The notes under the pieces were generated by a model that saw nothing but the letters and a program-made list of their open reading frames with translations, made no database searches and had not been told where the DNA came from. From JBEVOS01 sp044226655 (GTDB taxonomy: Bacteria > Pseudomonadota > Alphaproteobacteria > Caulobacterales > Aquidulcibacteraceae): a stretch of 64,000 nucleotides of DNA. Positions 27,740-36,741 of this stretch are shown here, piece by piece (position 1 is the first letter of the stretch; each line of letters opens with the position of its first letter). The stretch spans positions 1,240,001 through 1,304,000 of the forward strand of contig JBGAGO010000001.1 of the NCBI GenBank assembly GCA_044226655.1, read 5' to 3'. The translations under genes and the position numbers were made by a program.

Positions 27740-30346
27740 ATGACGTTTCAACGCTTCTGGACGGGCGCGCTGGCGCTCTGCGCGCTGGCTTTGGCGGCGG
27801 CCCCCGCATCGGCGCAGCGCCAGGTTTTGCCCGAGGGTGTCGCGCCCGTGCGCTACGATCTTTCCGTCAATGTCGATCCCGATCGGATGGATTTCACCGG
27901 CGAGATGCGCATCACGGTCGATGTCGCCGCCTCCGCGCCGACCGTGTCGCTCAACGCCGCCGACATGACCATCACGCGCGCCAGCATCGACGGTTCGCGC
28001 GCCGCCTTCGCGCTCGACAATGATGCGGAAACGCTGACGCTCACGCCGCGCCGCGCGCTCGCGCCCGGGCGCCACACGCTGATCATCGCCTACCAAGGCC
28101 GCGTGTTCGAAGACGCCTATGGCCTCTTCCGCTCGACCTATCAGGACAATGGCGAAAAGCACCTCCTCGTCACCCAGTTCGAGGCCGGCGACGCGCGCCG
28201 CTTCGCGCCGATGTGGGATCAGCCCGACCGCAAGGCCGTCTTCGCCGTCACCGCCACATTCCCGACCGGCCTCATGGGCGTATCGAACGCGCCGATCGCG
28301 GAGACGCGCGCGCTTTCCGGCGGGCGTCAACGCGTGCGCTTCGCCGACACGCCCGTGATGTCGAGCTATCTCCTCTTCTTCAGCGTCGGCGATTATGAGC
28401 GCATCACGACGCAGGTCGGCGACACCGAAATCGGCGTCATCACGCGCCGCGGCGAGACCGAGAAGGGCCGCTTCGCACTCCAAGCCGCCGCACAGATTCT
28501 GCCTTGGTACAACGAGTATTTCGGCACGCCCTATCCGCTGCCCAAGCTCGACATGATCGCCGTGCCCGGCGCCGGCGGCTTCGGCGCCATGGAGAATTGG
28601 GGCGCCATTCTCTATTTCGATCAGGCGCTGCTGGTTGATCCCGCCTTCACCAGCGAGAGCTTCCGCCAATATGTCTACACCACGGTCGCGCACGAAATGG
28701 CGCACCAATGGTTCGGCGATCTCGTCACTATGAGCTGGTGGGACGATCTTTGGCTCAACGAAGGCTTCGCCGAATGGATGGCCTCCAAGGTCACCGAACA
28801 TTTCCGCCCCGATTGGGACATCTGGCTGAGCGCCGCCGATCGGCGCGACGACGCCATGTTCCTCGATGCTCTGCCGGGCACGCATCCGATCGTGCAGCGC
28901 GTGAACACGATCGGGGAAGCCAATCTCGCCTTCGACGACATTACCTATGACAAGGGCTCGGCCGTCATCCGGATGATCGAATCCTATATGGGCGAGAATG
29001 CGTTCCGCGATGGCATCCGCGCCTATATGCGCGCGCATGCGCACGGCAACACCACGACCGCCGATCTCTGGCGGTCGCTCGAAGCCGCCTCCAACCAGCC
29101 GATCAGCCAATTGGCGCACAGCTTCACCGATCAGCCGGGCGTGCCCCTGGTGCGCGCCGATTCCGCGCCCTGCCGGCGTGGCGCGCAAGGCTCAAGCGTG
29201 ACGCTCTCGCAAGAGCGCTTCGGCCTCGATGAAAGTCAGCGCACCCAGGCGCTATGGGAAACCCCGCTGCGTCTGCGCACGATCGGCGCGGCGCAGGATG
29301 CGACGACGCTCTTCAGCGCCGCCACGGGCGCGGCGAGCGCGCCGGGCGCGTGCGGCGTCGTGATCGTCAACAGCGGGCAGGGCGCTTATGTGCGCGTGCT
29401 CTACGCCGACGATGATTTCGCCGCGATCCGCAGCAATTTCGCGCGCCTCTCGCATGCCGATCAGATGGGCCTGCTGATGGACGCCTGGGCCGAAGCCCGC
29501 GGCGGCTATGTCAACCTCAGCAACTATCTTTCGCTGATCGAGGCTCTTCCCGCACAGGCCGATCCGCTCGTGCTGATCGATGTCAGCCACAATCTCTCCG
29601 CGCTGTGGCGGCGCAATCGCGGCCGCGCCAGCCAGGCCCAGCTCGAAGCCTTTGCGCAGCGCGCGCTGCGCCCGGCCTTCGACCGGGTCGGCTGGTCGCT
29701 GCGCGAGGGTGAGAACCCGAATGACGTGCTGCTGCGCGCCGAGCTGATCGGCGCCCTCGCGCGCATGGGCGATGCGCAGATCGCCGCCGAAGCGCGCCGC
29801 CGCGCGCTCTCGGACGATCCGGCCGCGATGCCCGGCCCGCTACGCGAAGCCATTTTGCGCGCCGCAGCTTCGCGCGCCGATGCGGCGACCTTCACCGCGC
29901 TCGTCGCGAAATTCCGCGCCGCGCAAACCTTCGTGGAGAAGGATCAATATCTGCGGGCGCTGCCCGAAGTGCAGGATCCTGCTTTGGCCAGCCAATTGCT
30001 TGCGCTCTCGCTCGACGATGCGACGCCGCGCCAGCTGCGCGCGCTGATCGTGGCGCGCACGGCGGCGGCGCAGCCGAGCTTGGCCTGGGATTTCCTGCGC
30101 GCGCACCGCGAGCAGCTCGAAGCCCAGCTCGATCCGCTGCGCCGTCTGAGCTTCGGCCCCAACATCGCCAGCGCGCTCGATCAGGAAAGCCAGCTCGCGC
30201 AGTTCCGCGACTATGCCGCCAGCCTCCCGCACGATTCCGCGATGGAGATCGCGCGCGCCGAGGCCGCCATCCGCCTCAACACGCAATATCCCCGCGTGCT
30301 GCTGCCGCAGATGGACGCCTATTTCGCCCGCCGCCCCCACCGCTAA
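27740..30346 (+). CDS. M1-family aminopeptidase, exported
   Basis: This 868-residue zinc metallopeptidase of the ERAP/PepN-like M1 family releases N-terminal residues from peptides. A signal peptide (FWTGALALCALALAAAPASAQ) places it in the periplasm. The exopeptidase motif GFGAMENWG lies around residue 280; the zinc site is HEMAH (His318, Glu319, His322) with Glu341 eighteen residues on. An ERAP1-like C-terminal helical domain follows. I choose ATG 27740 over an adjacent GTG at 27737. Divergent from the PaiB-like gene. Confidence 0.93.
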   Translation: MTFQRFWTGALALCALALAAAPASAQRQVLPEGVAPVRYDLSVNVDPDRMDFTGEMRITVDVAASAPTVSLNAADMTITRASIDGSRAAFALDNDAETLTLTPRRALAPGRHTLIIAYQGRVFEDAYGLFRSTYQDNGEKHLLVTQFEAGDARRFAPMWDQPDRKAVFAVTATFPTGLMGVSNAPIAETRALSGGRQRVRFADTPVMSSYLLFFSVGDYERITTQVGDTEIGVITRRGETEKGRFALQAAAQILPWYNEYFGTPYPLPKLDMIAVPGAGGFGAMENWGAILYFDQALLVDPAFTSESFRQYVYTTVAHEMAHQWFGDLVTMSWWDDLWLNEGFAEWMASKVTEHFRPDWDIWLSAADRRDDAMFLDALPGTHPIVQRVNTIGEANLAFDDITYDKGSAVIRMIESYMGENAFRDGIRAYMRAHAHGNTTTADLWRSLEAASNQPISQLAHSFTDQPGVPLVRADSAPCRRGAQGSSVTLSQERFGLDESQRTQALWETPLRLRTIGAAQDATTLFSAATGAASAPGACGVVIVNSGQGAYVRVLYADDDFAAIRSNFARLSHADQMGLLMDAWAEARGGYVNLSNYLSLIEALPAQADPLVLIDVSHNLSALWRRNRGRASQAQLEAFAQRALRPAFDRVGWSLREGENPNDVLLRAELIGALARMGDAQIAAEARRRALSDDPAAMPGPLREAILRAAASRADAATFTALVAKFRAAQTFVEKDQYLRALPEVQDPALASQLLALSLDDATPRQLRALIVARTAAAQPSLAWDFLRAHREQLEAQLDPLRRLSFGPNIASALDQESQLAQFRDYAASLPHDSAMEIARAEAAIRLNTQYPRVLLPQMDAYFARRPHR

Positions 30347-30356
30347 GCGCATTCGT

Positions 30357-30495
30357 CCTTCTCCCCTTGCGGGAGAAGGTGGATCGATTGCGAAGCAATC
30401 GAGACGGATGAGGGGTGCTTGCGCGCACGTCGACAGGTTGCGCTATCACCCCTCATCCGGCGCTGCGCGCCACCTTCTCCCACAAGGGGAGAAGG
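30357..30495. repeat. Intergenic inverted repeat (type B)
   Basis: Two arms in opposite orientation: the left begins CCTTCTCCCCTTGCGGGAGA, the right ends with the mirrored CTTCTCCCACAAGGGGAGAA. Matching GATGAGGGGTG and CACCCCTCATC segments lie inside. It sits between the M1 peptidase and the rpoH terminator. Confidence 0.9.
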
Positions 30496-30527
30496 ACAGG
30501 CGCTCTTCCGTCCTTGATCTCGTCCCC

Positions 30528-30559
30528 AAAAACAAAAGGCCCCGGCTTGCGCCGGGGCC
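30528..30559 (-). terminator. Intrinsic terminator of rpoH
   Basis: On the rpoH strand a stem of GGCCCCGGC and GCCGGGGCC (30559-30538) with a short loop is followed by TTTTGTTTTT (30537-30528). This is a classical Rho-independent terminator, about 30 bases after the rpoH stop. Confidence 0.85.
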
Positions 30560-30591
30560 GAAGCGTTTTGGAGACGTTGAGACGAAAAACG

Positions 30592-31488
30592 TTAAGCGTG
30601 CGCTTCCACCAGGCCGCTCGCGAGCGCGGCTTTGGTCATCGCCTTTTGCAGCTTCTCGAAGGCGCGCACTTCGATCTGGCGCACCCGCTCGCGGCTGACG
30701 CCATATTCCTTCGAGAGTTCTTCCAAAGTCGCCGGCTCATCCTTCAAGCGGCGCTCCTGGATGATGTGGCGTTCGCGCTCGCTGAGCTCCGACATCGCGG
30801 TTTGCAAGAGGCCCATGCGCGCGCCGAATTCTTCCGAATTGGCCAGCGTGGTTTCCTGGTCTTCCTGCGTGTCGTCGGCCAGCCAATCCTGCCACTCGCT
30901 TTCGCCATCGGAGGCGATCGGCGCGTTGAGGCTCGCATCGCCGCCGGAGAGCCGGCGGTTCATCGAGATGACCTCGTCCTCCGTCACCGCGAGCTTATGC
31001 GCGATCGTGGCCACCTGATCGGGCTTCAGATCGCCTTCCTCGAGCGCGGACATCTGGCTCTTCATGCGGCGCAGATTGAAGAACAGCTTTTTCTGCGCGG
31101 CCGTGGTGCCCATTTTCACGAGCGACCATGAGCGCAGGATGTATTCTTGAATGGCCGCGCGGATCCACCACATGGCGTACGTCGCCAAGCGGAAGCCCTT
31201 GTCCGGATCGAACTTTTTGACCGATTGCATCAGGCCGACATTGCCCTCGGAGATCACTTCCCCGATCGGCAGGCCATAGCCGCGATAGCCCATGGCGATC
31301 TTGGCCACGAGCCGCAAATGGCTGGTGACGAGCTTATGGGCGGCCTGCGAGTCCTGATGTTCCTGCCAGCGCTTGGCCAGCATGAATTCTTCGTCCTTCT
31401 GGAGCATCGGAAATTTGCGGATTTCCGAGAGATAGCGCTGGAGCCCCTGTTCAGGGGACAGACTGATTGAAAGCGCTGTCGAAGCCAT
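30592..31488 (-). CDS. rpoH: Heat-shock sigma factor RpoH (sigma-32)
   Basis: This group 3 sigma factor of 298 residues directs RNA polymerase to heat-shock promoters. Region 2 contains SHLRLVAKIAMGYRGYGLPIGEVISEGNVGLM and GFRLATYAMWWIRAAIQEYI. The RpoH box QKKLFFNLR is at 132-140, which is diagnostic. Region 4 ends with the helix-turn-helix LEELSKEYGVSRERVRQIEVRAFEKLQ. Length is normal. It has its own terminator. The 217-base gap to the divergent zinc-finger gene carries its promoter, but I could not settle a -35/-10 pair with good spacing. Confidence 0.97.
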   Translation of the reverse strand: MASTALSISLSPEQGLQRYLSEIRKFPMLQKDEEFMLAKRWQEHQDSQAAHKLVTSHLRLVAKIAMGYRGYGLPIGEVISEGNVGLMQSVKKFDPDKGFRLATYAMWWIRAAIQEYILRSWSLVKMGTTAAQKKLFFNLRRMKSQMSALEEGDLKPDQVATIAHKLAVTEDEVISMNRRLSGGDASLNAPIASDGESEWQDWLADDTQEDQETTLANSEEFGARMGLLQTAMSELSERERHIIQERRLKDEPATLEELSKEYGVSRERVRQIEVRAFEKLQKAMTKAALASGLVEAHA

Positions 31489-31630
31489 ATTGATCCCCTC
31501 GGCCGCGAACGGCCGTAGCGCCTAATATAGGGAGCCGGAGACGGTTCCCCAGATCGGCAAGCCTTAGATTCACTAAACCCGCGGCAAGGCGCTTTGGTGA
31601 CGCCTTTGGACGGATTCTGTGGGTGTGAAC

Positions 31631-31647
31631 GTCAAGTGGCGCTTGAC
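31631..31647. promoter_or_regulatory. Inverted repeat upstream of the zinc-finger gene
   Basis: GTCAAG at 31631-31636 and CTTGAC at 31642-31647 form a perfect inverted repeat with a five-base spacer, about 60 bases before the start at 31706 and on the divergent side to rpoH. It could be an operator for the HTH protein encoded next to it. The remaining bases in this 217-base gap hold no gene that I can support. Confidence 0.3.
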
Positions 31648-31705
31648 GCGGCCTTCGTCAAGGCCCACCTGACAGGCCGGCATTCTTTTTTGAAAGGCCG
31701 TCCTT

Positions 31706-32083
31706 ATGTCCTTAGACGCCGCCGCCCCGCCGCCAAGTTTCACGGTCCACTGCTCGTTCTGCCGAAAAGGGCAGGATGACGTCGATAAGCTCATCGCCGG
31801 CCCCGGCGTCGCGATCTGCGATGCCTGTATCGGCCTCTGCAATGGCATCCTCGAAAAGCTGCCGCCCGGTCCCGCCAAGGGCGCCGAGCGGGTCGAGTGG
31901 CCGCAAAACGTGACCTCCGAGGCGCTGCTGGCGCTGCTCGCCGGCCAGGAAGCCATGCTGGAGGACGTGCGCGCCCAATTGCAGCGCGCGGTCGATACCC
32001 TGCGCGCGCGTACGGTCAGCTGGGAGAAGATCGGCCAAGCCCTCGGCGTCTCGCGCCAGGCGGCGTGGGAGCGCTTTGGCTAG
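31706..32083 (+). CDS. ClpX-type zinc-finger protein with C-terminal HTH
   Basis: This 125-residue protein starts with a ClpX-like C4 zinc finger: HCSFCRKGQDDVDKLIAGPG then VAICDACIGLC (Cys16, Cys19, Cys38, Cys41), as in the N-terminal domain of ClpX, which binds adaptors and substrates. It has no AAA+ part. A helical linker (EALLALLAGQEAMLEDVRAQLQRAVDTL) leads to WEKIGQALGVSRQAAWERF, a compact helix-turn-helix of the sigma-70-like kind. It might be a small DNA-binding regulator or a protease adaptor. It is divergent from rpoH and its 3' end overlaps the convergent small membrane gene by four bases. Confidence 0.8.
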   Translation: MSLDAAAPPPSFTVHCSFCRKGQDDVDKLIAGPGVAICDACIGLCNGILEKLPPGPAKGAERVEWPQNVTSEALLALLAGQEAMLEDVRAQLQRAVDTLRARTVSWEKIGQALGVSRQAAWERFG

Positions 32084-32349
32084 CTGCGCCGGCTCTTCTC
32101 GCCGCTCAGCGGCATGATCAGCACGAAGGCGATGAAGGTGATCGCGCCCGCCGCCAGCACGCTGCGCAGCCACAGATCGCCCTGCGCCAGATAGACGATG
32201 CGGGTCTCGCCGAGCATCCGGATCGTGGCCGGGACATCGGCCGCGCCCGCCGGATCCTGCGGGGCGAAGCTGAACAGCCGCAGCTCATTGGCGAGCACGA
32301 TCAGAAACGCGCCCAAAGACAGCAAAATCCGATCGACAAAGGCGATCAT
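32080..32349 (-). CDS. Small two-helix membrane protein, unknown
   Basis: This 89-residue protein has one hydrophobic helix near the N-terminus (IAFVDRILLSLGAFLIVLANELRLF) and one near the C-terminus (SVLAAGAITFIAFVLIMPLS), joined by a polar loop of about 35 residues, and ends with a basic tail (GEKSRRS). No family is recognised. It is convergent with the zinc-finger gene and ends within its stop. The two hydrophobic helices and codon bias make it a credible gene. Confidence 0.6.
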   Translation of the reverse strand: MIAFVDRILLSLGAFLIVLANELRLFSFAPQDPAGAADVPATIRMLGETRIVYLAQGDLWLRSVLAAGAITFIAFVLIMPLSGEKSRRS

Positions 32350-32441
32350 TCCGAGCCCCGCTTTCGCGCGGTCAGCCTAGCGCGGGTGAAACGGCTGGGG
32401 TAGCCGCTGCTCTGAGATTTGCCTGCGGACGCGGAGAAATC

Positions 32442-33218
32442 ATGCACAGCGCCGCACGGCCACAGGTCGACGCCTTTCTGGCTGCGCTCGACGCCGCCGC
32501 GCCCGGCTGGGCGGAGGGGCTTTATCTCACCGGTTCGCTGGCGCTCGACGATTTTCGCCCGGGCCAGAGCGATGTGGATTTTCTGGCCATCGGCGCCCGC
32601 GCCCTGAGCGGTGCGGAAGCCGAGGCCGTGATCGCCGCCGCGCCGGGCCTGCGCGCGTTCGATGGCCTCTTCCTGACGTGGGACGATCTCGCCGCCGGTC
32701 CGGATGCTTTGCGCGGCCGGCGGCTTCATCTGCATGAGGGCAGGGCGGCGCTTGAAGACGCCGCCAGCCTCGCCGATCCGATCGCCTGGGCCACGCTGGC
32801 GCAAAGCGGCATCGCCGCGCGCGGACCGGCGCCCGGCGCCTTTTCGCTTTGGCATGACGACGCGCGCGCGCGGAGTTGGATCGTCGAAAACCTCAATCTC
32901 TATTGGCGCCGGCGCCAACGCGCTGCGTCGCACCTCCTCTCGCCCGCGGGCCTGCAGGCGCTCTCACCCTGGTTCGCGCAATGGAGCACGCTCGGCCCCG
33001 CGCGCATGCTCGCCACGCTGGAAACGGGAAAGATTGTCTCGAAGACCGAAGCAGGCCGCTGGGCCATCGCCGCGCTTGATCCGCGCTGGACGCCCGTGCT
33101 CGAAGAAGCCTTGCGCCTGCGCACCGGCGAAGGCGCGCCGCGTTTTCCCAGCGCCTTCGCGCGCCGCCGCGCCGTGCTGGATTTCATGGACATGGCGATC
33201 AGGCGCGCCAAGGTTTAG
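32442..33218 (+). CDS. Nucleotidyltransferase, aminoglycoside adenylyltransferase-like
   Basis: This 258-residue protein has the pol-beta-like nucleotidyltransferase motif GSLALDDFRPGQSDVDFL (GS ... D-x-D) near residue 29, as in streptomycin/spectinomycin adenylyltransferases. A helical C-terminal domain follows (DUF4111-like), with FSLWHDDARARSWIVENLNLYW and ALETGKIVSKTEAGRWA-type sequence. Such chromosomal relatives may or may not give antibiotic resistance; substrate is unproven. The start is preceded by GCGGAG. The 3' end overlaps that of the convergent monooxygenase by four bases. Confidence 0.8.
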   Translation: MHSAARPQVDAFLAALDAAAPGWAEGLYLTGSLALDDFRPGQSDVDFLAIGARALSGAEAEAVIAAAPGLRAFDGLFLTWDDLAAGPDALRGRRLHLHEGRAALEDAASLADPIAWATLAQSGIAARGPAPGAFSLWHDDARARSWIVENLNLYWRRRQRAASHLLSPAGLQALSPWFAQWSTLGPARMLATLETGKIVSKTEAGRWAIAALDPRWTPVLEEALRLRTGEGAPRFPSAFARRRAVLDFMDMAIRRAKV

Positions 33219-34549
33219 CGCGTGCGGCCGCGCGCTAGCTCTTCGCGCAGATCGAGGCCGTAGAGTCCCGGGCTCCACGCTTCGCAGCCGAGGATCGGGC
33301 GCGCGCGTTTGCGCCGCGCGGCGCGCGAGGGCGGCCGGTAGCGTCCCGTCAGCAGCGCCGCGATGAAGCCCGCTTGTGCTTCCGCGATCGGCCAGAAACT
33401 CCCCGTCGGCCGGCTGACGCCGACGAAGAACAGATCCTCGCGCGCCGGCGCCATCATGCCCATGAACAGCGTGAGATCGTCGCCGCTGGTGTCGGCCACG
33501 CTGGCGTCGAGATAGGGATAGGTGAGGCGATAGCCGGTCGCGCACAGCACGAGATCGGCGCGCACGCGCGTTCCATCCGCGAACACGACGCTATCGCCGT
33601 CCAGCCTTTCGATCGCCAGCTTCGCGATGACGGCGCCGGAGTCGAGCGCCGGCAGCAATTCGTCGGAGACGGTCGGGCGCTTCGACAGCGGATGATCGGG
33701 CGGCGCCGGCAAGCCATGGCGCATGAACGCCTCCATCCGCGCCGTCATCATCTTGCGGATGCGGCTGCGCGCGATGTTGGAGAACAGAGACGCGCGCAGT
33801 CCGCTTGGCAGCATTGAAAACGGAAGGATCGGCGGATCGGTCGGATGCGTCATCGGCGCTGCATCCGCGCCCGGCGCGCCGCCGATGGTTTTGGGCATGA
33901 TCCAGGTGCCGGTGCGCGCCGAGATGTGGACGGCGCCTGCGCCGGCCGCCGCGATCTCGCAGGCCAGCTCGCAGCCCGTATTTCCGATGCCGACCACCAC
34001 GACATGTTTGCCGCGCGTGTCGAACGGCGTCGTGGGATCGCGATAATCCTGCGCGTGCAGGATCGCGCCGTTGAACGCGCCAGGCCAGGCGGGCGTGCGC
34101 TTGTCCCAATAGCTGCCGGTCGCCGCGACCAGCGCGTCATAACTTTCCGTGTGCGCAGCGCCGTCCTTGCCGGTGAGCGTGACGGACCATCCCCCGTCAT
34201 CGCGCGGCGCGGCGTGGGTCACTGTGGTCTCGGTCTGGATCGCGCCGCGAAATCCGAACGTGTCGACATAGGATTCGAGCCAGGCGCGCATTTGCGCGTG
34301 GCCCGGAAACGCCGGCCAATCCTCCGGCATGGTGAAATCGCTGAACCGGCTGAGCCGTTTTGTGGTGTTGAGGCGCAGCGAGCGATAGGCCGCCGAGCGT
34401 CCGTTCGGATTGTCGATCACCCAATGCCCGCCGATCACGGGCGAGCTCTCGAAGCAGTCCACCGCGAGCCCCGCGCCAAGCAGCGTTTTCGCCGCCGTGA
34501 GGCCGGAGGGGCCCGCGCCCACCACGCACACGCGCTTTTGCGCCGCCAT
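33215..34549 (-). CDS. Flavin-containing (FMO/BVMO-like) monooxygenase
   Basis: This 444-residue flavoprotein has the FAD-binding GAGPSGLTAAKTLL at 11-24, the FMO-type segment FNGAILHAQDYRD and a second NAD(P)-binding GIGNTGCELACEI. It also has CATGYRLTYPYLD near residue 340, all marks of class B flavin monooxygenases, which oxidise soft nucleophiles or ketones with NADPH and O2. The substrate is unknown. GGGAGG lies just before the ATG at 34549. A promoter-like pair lies in the short gap to rluD (see 34571-34600). Confidence 0.85.
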   Translation of the reverse strand: MAAQKRVCVVGAGPSGLTAAKTLLGAGLAVDCFESSPVIGGHWVIDNPNGRSAAYRSLRLNTTKRLSRFSDFTMPEDWPAFPGHAQMRAWLESYVDTFGFRGAIQTETTVTHAAPRDDGGWSVTLTGKDGAAHTESYDALVAATGSYWDKRTPAWPGAFNGAILHAQDYRDPTTPFDTRGKHVVVVGIGNTGCELACEIAAAGAGAVHISARTGTWIMPKTIGGAPGADAAPMTHPTDPPILPFSMLPSGLRASLFSNIARSRIRKMMTARMEAFMRHGLPAPPDHPLSKRPTVSDELLPALDSGAVIAKLAIERLDGDSVVFADGTRVRADLVLCATGYRLTYPYLDASVADTSGDDLTLFMGMMAPAREDLFFVGVSRPTGSFWPIAEAQAGFIAALLTGRYRPPSRAARRKRARPILGCEAWSPGLYGLDLREELARGRTR

Positions 34550-34570
34550 GCCGCGCCTCCCTTGGTATGC

Positions 34571-34600
34571 TATTAAGAATTAAAAGCAAGAAGCCGTCAA
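34571..34600 (-). promoter_or_regulatory. Sigma-70-type promoter candidate for the monooxygenase gene
   Basis: On the minus strand TTGACG (34600-34595) and TTAATA (34576-34571) lie 18 bases apart in an unusually AT-rich short gap, right after the rluD stop. It would let the monooxygenase be expressed independently of rluD. Confidence 0.4.
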
Positions 34601-35610
34601 ATCGCGCGCAGCGCGGCCAAGAGCTCTTCGATGTCCGCCGGCAGTGCGCTCTCGAAGCGCAGCTCTTCACCTGTGATCGGGTGCGCGAAGCCCAGCACCG
34701 CCGCGTGCAGCGCCTGGCGCGGAAAGGCCGCCGCGATCTCCTTCGCGCGCTCCACCGCCGGGCCCGCACCCTCGATCTTCAGCCCGCGGAATTTGCCGTA
34801 GAGCGGATCGCCGATCAGGGGCGCGCCGATATGGGCGAGATGAGCGCGGATCTGATGCGTGCGCCCGGTCTCCAAGCGGCACTCGATCAGCGCCGCCGCC
34901 GCCCGCCCCGCCGATCCGCCCGCCAACTGGCCGTAGCGTTCGATGGTCCAATAATGCGTCACCGCGCGCTTGCCGCTCTCGGCGATGGCCATCTTGCGCC
35001 GATCGCCATGCGAGCGCGCCAGCGGCGCATCGATCACGCCCGTGCGCGGCTCCGGCGCCCCGCGCGTCACGGCGTAGTAGACCCGCTCCAGCCGGTGCGC
35101 GGCGAACAATTTCGCCAGCCCCGCATGCGCCGCATCGTTCTTGGCGACGACGATGAGCCCGGTCGTATCCTTGTCGATGCGATGCACGATGCCCGGCCGC
35201 GCCACCCCGCCAATGCCCGAGAGCGATTGGCTGCAGTGAAACAAGAGCGCGTTCACCAGCGTCGATTTCATCGCGCCCGGCGCGGGATGGACGGTCATGC
35301 CCGCGGCCTTGTCGATCACGATGAGATGCGCGTCCTCGAACACGATCGCGAGGGGAATGTCCTCCGGCTCCGGCGCGGCCGGCTCCGGCGGCGGCAATGC
35401 CATCTCGTAGCGCGCGCCGGCGCGGGTTTTTTCGGAGGCGGCGCTTACCGGCGCGCCATCCGCCGTCAGCTTGCCCGCCCCGATCAGCCCCTGGATGCGC
35501 GAGCGCGACAGATCGGGCCAGGCGCGCGCGAGAAACGCGTCGATGCGCTCGCCGCCCGCATCGGCCACAATCGCCCGCAGCGCGTCGTCGTCCTCCTCGT
35601 CCTCGCTCAT
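34597..35610 (-). CDS. rluD: Ribosomal large-subunit pseudouridine synthase D
   Basis: This RluA-family enzyme of 337 residues makes pseudouridines in helix 69 of 23S rRNA. An N-terminal S4 RNA-binding domain (about 20-75) is followed by the catalytic domain with GIVHRIDKDTTGLIV, where Asp146 is the nucleophile. Later motifs are RVYYAVTRG, RLETGRTHQIRAHLAHIG and GDPLYG. In several alphaproteobacteria rluD adjoins rpoH; here about 3 kb of other genes lies between. It is divergent from the membrane protein gene at 35677. Confidence 0.95.
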   Translation of the reverse strand: MSEDEEDDDALRAIVADAGGERIDAFLARAWPDLSRSRIQGLIGAGKLTADGAPVSAASEKTRAGARYEMALPPPEPAAPEPEDIPLAIVFEDAHLIVIDKAAGMTVHPAPGAMKSTLVNALLFHCSQSLSGIGGVARPGIVHRIDKDTTGLIVVAKNDAAHAGLAKLFAAHRLERVYYAVTRGAPEPRTGVIDAPLARSHGDRRKMAIAESGKRAVTHYWTIERYGQLAGGSAGRAAAALIECRLETGRTHQIRAHLAHIGAPLIGDPLYGKFRGLKIEGAGPAVERAKEIAAAFPRQALHAAVLGFAHPITGEELRFESALPADIEELLAALRAI

Positions 35611-35676
35611 GGCGCCTTCCTAGCGGCTTGCGCGCGCTGGACCAGTCCGGATAGTGCGCGCGGGGAGTTTGGAACC

Positions 35677-36741
35677 ATGGGAGACGCTTTGGGCGCGCTC
35701 GCCGCCGCCATCGGCATGCCGCCCGCCGACGCCGACGATCTGGCGCTGATCGCGGCGATCTACGTGATCGCCGTCGGCTTCCTGCTGCTGGCCTATGTGC
35801 TGGCCGGCCAGGTCTGGGTCGAGCGCCATTCGGTGCGCTACCAGACCGAGAAGGGCGAACAGCGCATGTCCGGCTTCTGGGGGGAATTCTTCCTCTTCAC
35901 GGCCTGCGCCGGCGTCGTCGTGGTCGCGCTCGAATTCACCAGCGTCGATCTCACCGAACTGGTGGCGCGCTATCCTTTGGTGATCGCGCTTTTGTTCGCG
36001 GGCGTCTTCACGATCTACCTCATCTACGCGCTCTCCGTGCTGCGCACCGCTGCAAAGGAAGGCCATGACGGCCCCTACATGGCGCGGCTGCGCAACGCCT
36101 ATATCGGCTATGCGTTCTACGCCTGGATGTTTTTCGCCTGCGGCGCGCTCGTCGTGGTGCTGCTGGGCTTTGAATATTTCGCCGACAAGGCCGATTTCGA
36201 TCACCAGGCCCAACTCGTGCTGGCGACCTTGGGCCATGGCCGCGCCGCCGCGCTCTCGGGCAATACGCACGCCGCGCTCGCCTATCTCGAAGACGCCAAT
36301 GGCGGCGTCGCGATGGCGACCTCGCTGTTGCAGGATCAGATGAACCCGACTTTCCTGTTCGCCTCCTGCGTCTTCCTCTTGAACGTGCTGATCGTGGCCA
36401 CACCCATCCGCCACGCCTTTCTCACCGGCGCCACATCGCTCACCCATGTCACCACGGCCGTCGCCATCGGCGGCATTCTGCTGATCGCTCTGGTGATCTA
36501 TTTCGGTTCGTACTCTGTGCTCATCAACAACGCGCTCGCCGCGCTCGTCGATATCCGCCCCGATCCCGCGCGCGGCGATTGGGAGGCGACGCGGCGCTAT
36601 AACGAGATCGTCGTCGAATTGAGCGCGCGCAAGAACGTGCTGGGCTTTGCGAGCGCCATGGGCGGGGAGGGCTCGGGCCTGGCGATCTTCGCGGCCGGCA
36701 TCCAGTTCACCGTCGATCGCGCGGCGGGCGCGCGCGCATGA
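35677..36741 (+). CDS. Multi-pass membrane protein, unknown
   Basis: This 354-residue protein has about six hydrophobic helices. Four are in the first half (LIAAIYVIAVGFLLLAYVLAG; FFLFTACAGVVVVALEF; LVIALLFAGVFTIYLIYAL; YAFYAWMFFACGALVVVLLGF). Two more come after an 60-residue soluble loop, followed by a cytosolic tail. No family is recognised. I start at ATG 35677 with GGGGAG upstream; the open frame further upstream is only the antisense of rluD. Its stop overlaps the next start (ATGA), so it is coupled with the EEP phosphatase gene, and a role in envelope or lipid phosphate metabolism is possible but unproven. Confidence 0.75.
   Translation: MGDALGALAAAIGMPPADADDLALIAAIYVIAVGFLLLAYVLAGQVWVERHSVRYQTEKGEQRMSGFWGEFFLFTACAGVVVVALEFTSVDLTELVARYPLVIALLFAGVFTIYLIYALSVLRTAAKEGHDGPYMARLRNAYIGYAFYAWMFFACGALVVVLLGFEYFADKADFDHQAQLVLATLGHGRAAALSGNTHAALAYLEDANGGVAMATSLLQDQMNPTFLFASCVFLLNVLIVATPIRHAFLTGATSLTHVTTAVAIGGILLIALVIYFGSYSVLINNALAALVDIRPDPARGDWEATRRYNEIVVELSARKNVLGFASAMGGEGSGLAIFAAGIQFTVDRAAGARA

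Noticed and set aside
27584..29188. Minus-strand frame opposite the M1 aminopeptidase
   Set aside because: Shadow frame; crosses the promoter region between two real genes.
32442..33218. Acquired antibiotic-resistance gene
   Set aside because: The nucleotidyltransferase has codon use like its neighbours and no mobile element nearby; resistance is not supported by sequence alone.
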